DNA from: Macrotis lagotis
Lineage: Eukaryota; Chordata; Mammalia; Peramelemorphia; Peramelidae
Direction of reading: 5' to 3'
Length of the DNA: 64,000 bases
Assembly (NCBI RefSeq): GCF_037893015.1
Contig: NC_133658.1
Coordinates: 19,030,583-19,094,582, forward strand
The first letter of the stretch is position 1, and the number at the start of each line of letters is the position of its first letter. Positions 46,801-58,800 of this stretch are shown here, in pieces. The position numbers and the translations under genes are program-made. The notes below the pieces were generated by a model. The model worked only from the letters and a program-made list of their open reading frames with translations, was not told the origin of the DNA and made no database searches.

Positions 46801-49800
46801 TGAGTCAAATAAACAATCTGGAGGACCTGCTAAGTGTCAGATTCCATGGGAGAGATGGAAATGCACATGCTAGAGGCTCTCTCATGAGTCTTGGCGGTAC
46901 AGGGCAGGGGAGCTCAACACTGTTTCTAAATGAGTCTAAACACAATTGAATGCTCCTCTTCACTGCCATCCAAGGTGAGCCACAGAGAGCTCCAATTCCT
47001 GCCCTATCTGGGCCAGGTTTGTTTCGGCCATTGCTGTTGAGCCTGCCAGAGTTCTATAGAAGAGCTAATTCATTGAGGAAATGTTTCAAGAGACTGTGTG
47101 GTGCTATGATGGAAAATTTATAATCAATTCTACCTGGCTTAAATCTGGTTGCAGGCACTTGCTACCTAAATTTAACTGTTTAGAGACTCAGATTCCTTCT
47201 CTGTAAAACGAGGTTCACAAATAGTATCTACGTCACAAAGTTATTATGACTTGATCACTTTTCAAATCTTAAAGTGGTCCAAAGCTGTGACTCCCTTTGT
47301 AAATAAGGTAATTGAAGTTCTATACCAATTGCTATATGAAACCTTCCATAATCCCACAGCTAGTAAGAACTCCTCTCCCCTCCCCTCCCCTTGTTTTGCA
47401 TTCTTTCTGATGCTCTTATCATGCACTATTGTGCGCAGAGATTTTCCAAAATTGAAATAGGAAGCATCCTATGGGCTTGGGGTATGTCTTTTTCAATGCA
47501 CTGTTTCCTATAGTTGTATGCAGAAGGTGGTTAATGAATGCATGTAGCATTGCATGCCTCATGTGAGATTACTATCAGAAGTAGTAGGAAGGGAATCTTT
47601 TCTTTTGCCTATTCCACTCCTGAAATTTTTTAAATCAATCCACTTACCCCCACATAAAACTTATACCTAGACTAAAGCATCTTTCCTTTTTCTCTCCTTC
47701 CCTCCTTCCCTCCTTCCCCTCTCCCTCCTTCCTTCCTTCCTTCCTTCCTTCCTTCCTTCCTTCCTTCCTTCCTTCCTTCCTTCCTTCCTTCCTTCCTCCC
47801 TCCCTCCCTCCCTTGCTCCCTGCTTTCCTTCATTCCTTCCTCCTTACCTTCCTCCCTCCCTCCCTTCCTTCCTTCCTTCCTTCCTTCCTTCCTTCCTTCC
47901 TTCCTTCCTTCCTTCCTTCCTTCCTTCCTTCTTTCCTTCCTCCCTCCCTCCCTTCCTCCCTTCCTTCTTCCACAACTATTTACTGAGTACTTGCTGTTTG
48001 CAGAACATTGTTCTGATGATGAAGAAGACGATAAACAGTCCCTGGCATCACCACCCTGTACAAACCTCTATCACTGCAACAGAATTGGGACTGCATATGG
48101 AGTTTGCGGCCGTCAAGCCCACCCGTTTGTGGTTGAAACCAATTCCACTGTGTAAAAAGAGACAGATGTGCACATGACTCTCCTTGAATCTGAGATTATT
48201 TACTTATTTCAATCTTGAGAGAACACAGATTCTAGGTTGTCAGGACATGAAGGCACCATGGAGATAATTTCATACCATTATCTTTTCAAGCAGAAACTTC
48301 TGCCTATATACATTCACATATATGGGTATACCTAGATAATGTCCATATGGACAGCATATGGTTTTAGGAGAAGAAAGAGGGAGAGTGATAGCAGCAGCCA
48401 TAATAACACTCTGATGACCTAAATATCTGATTCCTTTTCTTTATGTTCATGTTCCGGGAGGTTGTTCTTTTCTTTCACTTTTGGGGCCCCTTTACATATC
48501 TCTGAACCAGATGCCTTACTAACTTACTATCTGTGTGATATTGGGTAAGTAGGTCCATCTCTCTGAGCTTCTTTTCCTCATCTGTAAAATGGGTTGTTTG
48601 TATTAAATGGTTTCTGAGGTCCCTCCCACCTCTAGTGGTCCCTCCCATCTCCCTCCCAACTTTCTTCACCTCTCAAATTCTACTGTACAGATGAGGAAAC
48701 TAAGCTTTTCTGAAGTTAAATGACTTGTACAAAAGTCATAGAGTTAGTAATAGAACCCAGTCCCAGTATTTCCTATTCTTTCTCTTATTCAATACTGCCC
48801 CAAAATGCCATGCTGTACCTAGGTGATGCAGGGGATAATATTCTGGGTTGAGTTGGGAACACCTGAGTTCAAATCAGACCTCAAACATTTACTGTAACAA
48901 TGGGCAACTTATTTGAACCTCTCTTTGAATAATTTTCTCATCTACAAAATGGAAATAATAATGCCACCCACCCACCAGGAACATTGTGAAGATCTAATGA
49001 AATAATTGTTGTCAAATACTGATGATTAATGATGATGCTTTTGTTGATAATGATGATGATATGATGATGATGAAAAGCTGAGAGCCAGGAAATTGAATTG
49101 AGATTAATTATCACAAAGTTAGCAGTTAACTCTCTCCCATAGTTCATTGTCCCCCATAGAATAATCAGTAAGGCAATGGAGGATTAGCTTTGGAGTCATA
49201 GGACCTGGGTTCAAATCTTAACTCTGTTGATTACTTTCAACATGATTTTGAGCAAGTCATTGAACCTCCCTCTGCCTTAGTTACATATCTAGGACTTCAT
49301 AATCCTGTGGCATCCTAAAAGGTGTAGAGAACAGTCATATTTAGAATTCTGATGCCTTCTGGGTTCAAAATTTATGGTAACCTCAGAAGACTAATGCTCA
49401 GGGATCATTATAAAGCCCATACTCCAAGCCTCCTGGGGTCTCAACCTGAGGAATGTAATATTCCCTTCCTATTCTTTTTATTGCAAAGTCTTCTAAACCC
49501 AAAGAGATAAAGATTATGTCGGAACACTTGGCATTGTGAAGGGTTGGGGAGGAGTACTTGGGCGGTTAGGTTGATTGCCATTGTTGAGATGCCCTAACTT
49601 AACCGGTCCTCACCTGAGAAGTTGAATATGGTCATACTTCCTCTCCTTCCGGCTTCGGTGCCAGTTCAAGAATCTGTCAAAGTTGATGTGTACATTTGAT
49701 TCTACCTTAATCTTATTGGTATCTGACCATATCTCCATGCCCACCAAAGCCACGTGAACATCTAAGGTGTTGTAGATCTGTGGAAAGAATAATGATCTTT

Positions 49801-52800
49801 GTGACTAAAGACATCTAGGACCAAAAACCTATGGGATTCACTTTTTTCTGCAAATATTTAATTGCCCAAGTCTTGAGCAATCTGTTCCACTGAAAACAAA
49901 CAGAGACAATGGGAACAGTTGCCTTCAGTCTATGGTGAGGTAGGTGACTTCCAGCCTTTATGTAGGTAAGGATGCTAAAATCATTGAAATAAGTTATTGA
50001 ATTCTTTTTTAAAGCAAGTTTTCATCAAATCTTAGTAATTTCTCTCTTTCTATCTTTCTCTCTCTCTTAGTCTATCTTTCTCCCCTACTCTCCTTCCTGT
50101 CTTTAGTTTTGTGTTTATTTTCTGTTCCTTACACAGGGTGCTCTAGTATATTCTATCTCAAGTCTTTGCACTGGCTGGCCCACCCTCCTGGACTTAGTTC
50201 TTTATTTCCACAATACAGTTCACATCCCACCTTCTACATACAGCCTTCTGTGACCCCCACTGCTCCTCTTCTTCCTCCCAAAGAATATTGTAATTAATTC
50301 CTTTGGTTAGATTTGTATTTATTAACTAAAAGCATGTAGAATATCTCATCTAGCTACTTGTTTTATTTCCCATTGGAATGAACATTATTTTGGTATTCCC
50401 AGAGCCCTGCATAGCTGGCAGGTACTAAAATACATACTTGGGGATTGATTGAGCAAAATTCCCAGAAAGCTCTGCTCTGGGTAGTGGGGTTATAAACAAA
50501 AACAGACCTTCCTTCCAAGAATCCATATACTGCTGGGGGTGGGAGTAAAGGAAGAGACCCTTATATACATTAGTAAATATAAAGTCATTTGAGAAGGCAG
50601 AGTATGTTTAGGGGTGATGCCCTCTGGAGAAATGATTAACTTCACAAGGTTACTGCTGTGTACATTAGGTAAAAGAGAGGGACTCTACTATGTTTAGCAG
50701 AAATTATAAAATTATAAATAAATAATTCCAATTATTTCTGGATCATATATGTATATATATATATATATAAATGCATTATTAATAATTACAATGAGTAATG
50801 AAATTAGATAAATGGGTAAGGCCCTCAGTCATGGGTCATATGGACTCCATCTCTTAATATAGTAAATGATGGAGCTATTGAAATATTAGGGGAAAAGAAG
50901 GAATGGAAGAAACCATTCAGAGAATTTAGAAACAACTGTCATTTTAATTCCTTTGGTTAGATTTGTATTTATTAACTAAAATTATGTAGAATATCTGATC
51001 TAAGTACTTGATTTACTTCCCATCAGAATGAAGATTAATTTGGTATTCCCAGAGCACTGCATAGCTGTGGTACACAGTAGGTATTTAATACATACTTGGG
51101 GATTAATTGAGCAAAATTACCTGAATGAAAGAAGAATCAGACAAACACCTTGATTCTAATAAATTCTCTCCTTGGTCAGATAATCACCAGAAAATCCCAG
51201 AATTCAATCTGAACACAATTTATCCGGGGGGAGGTAAACTTACCACATTGAGGAAGTTGACTACTTCAAAAAGAAAATTTCTTATTGAAGTCTGATCTCC
51301 TTTGTGCTTATCATACTAAAAATAAAATAGGTAAAATCATGATTAACACAACAATTAAGAGAAGTGTGCTAAAGAAATGGACAGAATACAATGATCTAGA
51401 TCTTTCTATTATCTCCCAGGTAAAATGTCTGCCTGAGAATCAAGGTTTTTCACAATCTGGCTTCATCTTCTCCATTGGATCATACATTTTTGTTGTTCAC
51501 TCATTTCAGTTGTGATTGCTTCTTCGTGACCCCATTTGAGGTTTTCTTGGCAAAGATACTGGAGTGGTTTGCCAAGGTCTTCTCTAGTTCCTTTTACAGA
51601 TGAGGAAACGGAGACAGGATAAAGTGACTTTCCCAGGGTCAAACAACCTATACATGTCTGAGATCAGATTTAAACTCAAGAAGATGAGTCTTCCTGACTC
51701 CAGGTCCAGTGCTCTATCCACTGTAGAACTTAGCTGCCCCTGAATCACACATTATGGGACTATATATTTAGAATTGGAAGACTCAAAGGGGTTATTAAGT
51801 CTAACTCCCTCCTTCCCCCAGCTCCCTCTCCTTCTTCCTTTTATAGATGAAGAAACTAAGTCACAGAGAGGTCAAGTAAACTTGTCCAGAGTCACACAGC
51901 TATCAAGTATCTAAAGGAGCAGATAGGTGACATAGTCAGAGACCCGTATTCTTGAGCTCAAATCCAGTCTCAGACACTAACCGTGTGACACTGGGCAAGT
52001 CACTTAATCTGGCATACCGTAATTTCCTCATCTCTCAAATGTAATGGGAGAAGGAAGTGAAAAGCCACTCAAGTATCTGCCAGAGAACTAGATGGGGGTT
52101 CTCTTTGGGACATGAAGAGTTTGCCACTGACTGAAGATGTCTAAAATGACTAAACAATAATACAGCAAAAATTCTCTATCCAGTACACCCCACTGCCTCA
52201 ATAGTCTTAGGTTATATTTTTTTCAATCCCCACACTGCCATCAAAATGAAACTCTCTCTGTCCTGTGAAAATCTTATACTATCTCATCTCTCTGCCTTGA
52301 ATGAGCTGCAGGATGAGTTCCTTTATGATATTCAATGATTGATTTCTCACCCATACCCCAAAGCTCAGTCTCCTCTAGGGAAATTTTCCTATGTCTTTTC
52401 TGTTGTTAATGATTTTTCCCTTCAAGACTCATCTAGAAATTTTTGGAGATCTTTGGAAATATTTTTGTTCTCCCTAATTCACTAAAATGTAAACTCTATG
52501 AAGGTAGGAATCCTGGCTTGGCTAAACTTTGTATCTCCTCCTAACCTTTGCTCAGAATTCTCTTTTCCATGAGTGCTTAATAATAAATTATGGTTGAATT
52601 TGTGGGTGTATTGGACTTTTGATCCTATGAAATTCACTTCTGCTTCCAAGACATCACTATTTTCATCTTTCAAACTGGGTGTTAGAATATTGTAAATATG
52701 TCTCAACTCAATCTCTAGATAGGGATGTCATTATAGTATAAAATAATTAGTATCTTTGAAAAAGAAAATATATTTTCATATATTTGGCGAAACAAGTCAA

Positions 52801-55800
52801 AGGGTTATATTTGATTCTTCTAAATGCTCCAAAATTCATCAATTAAATAAGCCATATTGCCTATCAATTTCTTCATTAAAGAGATTGATTTCTGTAACTC
52901 TCCTGAGGTCTGGAAAGAGATAAATCCTTATCCTTTTACTCTTGGAAAGTCAAAATTACAATAAACTCTTGATTTTTTATTTGCAAAGAAACAAACCAAA
53001 ATGATGTTTTAAAATAATAATAACTCAGATAATGTAGCACTTGCTCCCAGAACTTGAGGATCAAAACAGCATAGAATAATATAATCTCAGTTAAAAGAGA
53101 CTTTGGAGCCATTTAGCCCAAGACATGCCTTAAAAACGTCTTCCTGATTGAAACTTGCTAAGAGGTCATCGAAGCCCTATTTGAAAATCTTAAAAAAGGG
53201 TGATGGAATCACCTTTTGGGTCCCCTTCTACTTAGATACCTCTAATTATTTGAAACTGTTCTGTGAGATTCAGCCTAAATTGGTTCCCTTTCATCCACTA
53301 TTCCTGGTTTTGCAATTCTGGGGTCAGTCTTCTTCTTGCAGTCTTCTTCGGGTTTAAACATCACCATTTCTTTCAACTAATTCTCATGTATGAGAATCTC
53401 CAAGCCCTTTCCCATCCTCATTGCCTTCTGCCAGCACTGCTCAGTTTGCCCACATCCTTCCTGGACTTGACAGTGTGATTGCATTCTAGTTCTCACGTAT
53501 TCTGAGCAGGGCAGAGTATCACTATAATGTAACTTCCAAGGTATATAATATCCACTAAAGGATAAACAATTGACTTTGGGTTCAGAGAGACCCATATTCA
53601 AGTCTGAAGTCTGACACCTAAAGGCTGGGGGATCCTGGGCAAGACCCAACTTATTAAAACTCTGTGGAATTCTCAGACTACAAAGTTTACCAATGAAATC
53701 ACAGTCTTTATCTCAATAATCATCTTATTCTGATCCACTATTCCTTTCTTATAAAATTTCAAAACCTTACTAAAATATTCGTCTCTCTGATCACTATATA
53801 TCACACTGTTAAGTTTTAATAAGGATAATAGTCTAACTTGGCTAAGAAACATTAACATCTTTATACTTACAAAAGCTTTATCCAGGACCAAAAACAGGCT
53901 GATATATTTTGGGGATGTAAGAAGATTCTGTTGGTATTAGAAACAAAGAATTTGAAAGAGAGGGAAAATATGGATTATTAATAATATAAATATTGATATG
54001 AAATGCAAAGGGACTCTAAGGTATTGAGAAATGAGTTGGGGAACCAATTGTCCTAATGAGTCATTCAAAGAAGCATTAAAGAATAAATCAGTGCTGGAGG
54101 GGGTAAGGTATGGAGAGGGTGAAGGCCACATGGATATATCATTATGAAAGGTGGACTCACCTTTGGGTCAGAGATTGCTCTAGGGTTCCGGGTGAAGATG
54201 TGTTTCCGGCCTAAGTGCTTTACTCCACAGGTCTGGTTTGCCGAGTCCATTTCCTCATACTTCAGGATGGCATGTGCTTCCTCATCACCAGCTTTCAGAG
54301 GCTCTATTAGGTATGTTTGATTATGAAGCTTGAAGAATCCCCTGGTAGATAAGAGAAGAAAGAATGCAAGATGGCTTCTTTAACAGAAATGGAAATACAG
54401 GTAGCTTAAAGCCCAAGGTGAGACATCACATCATGTGCTGGGTGCAAAGAAGACTGAATAGCTCTCAGTTCAGATTTTAAAAATGATTTCACTGGAGGGA
54501 GGAGGAGGGTAGGAAATTCAAACGTGGGATACAAGGCTTGAGGAAGGGAAAGACACTTTAGGGCTTTTTTCGTAGAAGGCTCTTGCTGAGAGGGTACTGG
54601 GATGAGCCTGGGATTAGCTTGCTAGGCTTTTGATCATAACAGGAAGGAGCGATGAAATGTAAAGGAGTTGTCCATCCTGATTCCTCCAATGTTAGCAAAT
54701 GGTTCTGGCTAACTAAGCTTAGATGCCTCTACAGATTGAAGGAATACTTGCTTATCGTCCACTATACCCTCGAAATTCTGATGACCTAGGGCAAAACCCC
54801 AGCTGACCAAGCGACATCATAGCCAGAGTCCTTGAGTGGGTGTTAGCAAATCTTAGGAATTGTGGTCCTGCCTAGGGAAAACTGAAAGCTACATAGTCAT
54901 GAAAATATAATCAATAATAACCATAATAATGAAGGACAATGATGCTAATAAATGATATAATTAATAAAATATAACACATATCTATATATAAAATTACATG
55001 TTCATATATGACATACCATATTGTTTCCCCTTCTTTCTTGAAGAGGATAATGACATCAGTAATGTGATGTCATGACATGCTAGTGAATTGGATGTCAGCG
55101 AGGAAGGGCTGTGCAAAGTCACCAGCCACATTTTCTCTTCTGGAACCCACTGGGTTAAAAGGAGAACTGGATATGACCCTTGACCTTTGTTAAGCTAGGA
55201 TCTTTAATATTTCTCAGTTTAGCTAAGACAATGCTAATTGAGTGATAAGGTTAGGTAAAAAAGAAAGAAGACCGAGACGGGTGTCTTTAACCTAGTCTAT
55301 ATATCCATATTATACATATATACATATATATATATAATATACATATTATATATATAATATATATAGGCACATAAATCTTGGAAGGGCAGACTGTCAGGAT
55401 TTCTGTTCGATAAGAGAAAGAAAATTGTTATTTACATTCACTCATGGCCAATCAGGACCCAAACATTGACTAAGGGGGGTCTGACCCAGCACCTATTATT
55501 GGTCAATTGATGTGAGCCTAATTTGACCCCAAAATATTTTGCTAAGTTTCAAAGATCAAAATGATTCTATATATTATGTAGAATTATATATTTCTATATG
55601 CTGTGCCTGTATTACATATTGGATAATACTTATATGTTGTAAATTACACATTGCACAGATGATTAAATATTATAGCTTTTTATGTGATATGCACATCTAA
55701 TCATATATATTTATGTTTCTACAGTTTACATTTTGCAACCCTCCTCCTCTCCGTGACTCAAATAGTAATCACTAACCATTTATTGAGGGCTAACCTGTGC

Positions 55801-58800
55801 CAAGCACTAGGCATGTGATGGCAAACAGCGCAAGTCTGAGCTCCGGGATTTTAGATTTTATTGAATAATAACAACAGCAATAATAATAATAATAATGATG
55901 ATGATGATGATGTTGGTCTTTCATTCTCAAAGAAGACCACGGCACCAGGGAGGTGAGGCCATGACGGGCACATAAATTGGATTGGAGTGAGGGGATGCTA
56001 TGCTAAGTGCCCTGCCTCACTTTCTCCTCCAGAGCCATCTGTGTCTAATGGCCAGATAGGAATCAGGATGACTGGAGATGGCCCTAGATGGGAGGTAATC
56101 AGGGTGAAGTGACTTGCCCAAGGTCACACAGCTAGTAAGTGTCTGAGAAAGGATTCAGACTCCTATCCTGATTCAAGGCCAGTGGTCTAGCCCCTATGCC
56201 ATCTAGCTGCCTTTTTTCATTGAATAAGACAACCTAGAAGGATATAAAAAGCAAGATGTCAGCAGCTCTTGGAAGGCAAGGACTGCTTTCCATTTTAGAG
56301 GTGCCTTTGACTCAGTAGGTGCTTAATGAAACCTCAGTGGATTAGATTAGGCCTTGCAACAGTGCTGAGTCTAACTGCTGGAGCTCTCTACCAGACCTTC
56401 TCACCTCAACCCCCCACACAGACTGAGACTGGCGATGGAATTCTTCTCATGCAGGATGTGACCTTGATAATAGCAGTTTTCCTGAAGAAAAGAGAAGTGA
56501 AATAGATTGTGAATGAATTGTTTTCATTGCAGGAAACCACAAATGCACACTGGTGGCCCAAACTCCTGTCTTTATCTCAGCACACAGGATCGACTCGTGA
56601 CCCTCCAGATACTAGTTAACATCCTCACCATTGCTCTCCATGGCTCCCACTTAACCAAAAGTTTGCTTCCCATGACCATGGGGCCATAAAAAAGTGGAAG
56701 CATGCTTCAAGTCAGAACGACCAGGGCATGCACATGTATTGCCAATGGTCCAAAACTAAAATTAAGTGTTGCAATAAAGAAAATTCATTTTAAGGGTATA
56801 AGATTTTAGAGTTGGACCTTCTGAGCTGGGGCTAAGAAGCAGCATGATCTAGTGGTCAGAGAACCAGCTTAGATGGCAGAAAAACCAGGATCTAAGTCCT
56901 GCTTCTGACTCAGATTGAAAGTATAATCCTGAACCAGTCCTTCTTGCTGTTCTTGGCAGAGAAGATGTCACCCTGTTTTGACAAAAGCAGGTTTTTTCCT
57001 CTTTGCCAATGAAATCCCAAGTCTAGTTCCTAGCCAGGCCTTTGATGATATTTGGTACAAGTGTAAAATTTAGTTTAACAGATGAATAAACTGAGGCCCA
57101 GAGAAGTTAAGTGACTGATATCCAAGATCTCATAGGTCATAGGATCATAATTAGAGAGTCAGCATGATTTTTGAGGTTCAGTCTCTATCATTTTTCAAAG
57201 GTAAAAACTGAGGTGGAAAAGAAGGAGGTAACTTACCCAGGGATATAAGTATTTCAGTCATGATTTAAACCCAGGTTTTATGAGCTCTTTGTTTAAATAT
57301 TACCCTGTGACATTCCACTGCAATTTCCCACCCTCTATCCTGACTCCTAACTTCACAGCTCATCAAAACCATCTTGGTCTCCTGGAATGATTCAGAGAGA
57401 TGGACATTTCCTAGACTAACTAACTAATAACTTCAAAGGAAAAATGTTCATCTTGGTCAGATTTTCTAAAGGTTGACCCCTATGAGTTAAAGTGCATTAC
57501 CAGTGAGAAACAGAGCCTATTACTGGATCCTTCTCTCTTCAGAGTCTCATCACCCTCCTAGGCTACTGTCTCTCCTCCTTCTTCACCACTCTTACCATAT
57601 GTACCAAGGTTTTGCACAGTCTAGGAAGAGGACACTGCATTCAGTGTAAAAAAAAAAAAACCACTGAACATTGTTTAACTCTCTGCATCACACCAAGACC
57701 ATGGAAAGTAAGGACTGTTGGATTTTTATTTTACTTTTACTCCCATCAGTTAGTGATTGGAATATGAGAGTAAAAAATGAATGGCTCCTTCTGCATCATA
57801 TTCATCTGGAGATGAATTCTGGAGAAGGGTTTCTAAAATTCTTGATTGGGTCATGGGAGATGTTGATTGAAAATGACAAGTTGATTCTGCTAAATATTTA
57901 TTTTTGACTCCCTGTCCCTTCTTCCTTGACCAGGAGAAAAAGAATATTTTTTTGAGAAGCCACTAAGTCCTCATTTTAAAAAAGTCAAATCCTAGTAGGA
58001 ATTTATGGGGGAAGAAAAGAAAATAAACATTTACATAACACATTTTCTAAGAGTTTTTCTTTATAAATATTAGCTCAATTAATTTATGCAAGAATCCTGC
58101 TCAAGAATTTTCATTATTGTTTCTAGGAAAAAGCACAAATCCAGGAAACTATGTCCTAGACAGTCAGTAAAATACAATGGATTCCAGAAGTATCCCAAAT
58201 AAGCTCTCCTAGTTACCATGTCCTGAGGACTCATGGTCCTCTTCTTTCCATCAGATGAGTAGTATGTTTCTGTGTAGCCTGGAGATAGGAACTCACTGGG
58301 GAGGAAAAAGAAGTCAGCTGTTAGTCATGATATAGTCGAAGTCATTGTTAACTCAATGAAAAATCTGTCCCATGAATTGTATTTTAAGTCACAGAATCAC
58401 AGAACTTTAGAGTTGGATGGAAATTCAGTGGTCACCTAGTCTAGTCCTTTACTCACAGCAAGAAATCTTGTTATCTCTCACAGAACTGAGCAACAGATTT
58501 CAATTCTACCCTTATGTTTGCAGGTCATAATTTTCTCTAAGTTTTAGGACCCTCCAACTATAAAAGAGGGGAGTTGGACTCTTAGGTCCTTTTTACTTCT
58601 GCATTTCTATCCCCCACAGATACTGAGTCTTGTTAATAATCTCCCTATAATATCTTTTTCTTTTAGCTTCTTTTCCCTCTGTCCAGAGCTAGTGACCTCC
58701 TCATATCTCTTAAAATGGGATTGTTGTCACAATCTCCTCCTAACTGATTTCCCCATTTCCAGTGTCTGCCTTCTCCTGCCTTCAAATTGATATTCTGAAA

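Noticed and set aside
56405..56412. Alternative earlier donor in exon 5
   Set aside because: Using GT at the gttgag would drop the conserved Leu-Arg and break the frame with exon 6.
57640..57665. Poly(A) run as a processed pseudogene tail
   Set aside because: No recognisable coding sequence upstream and no target duplication.
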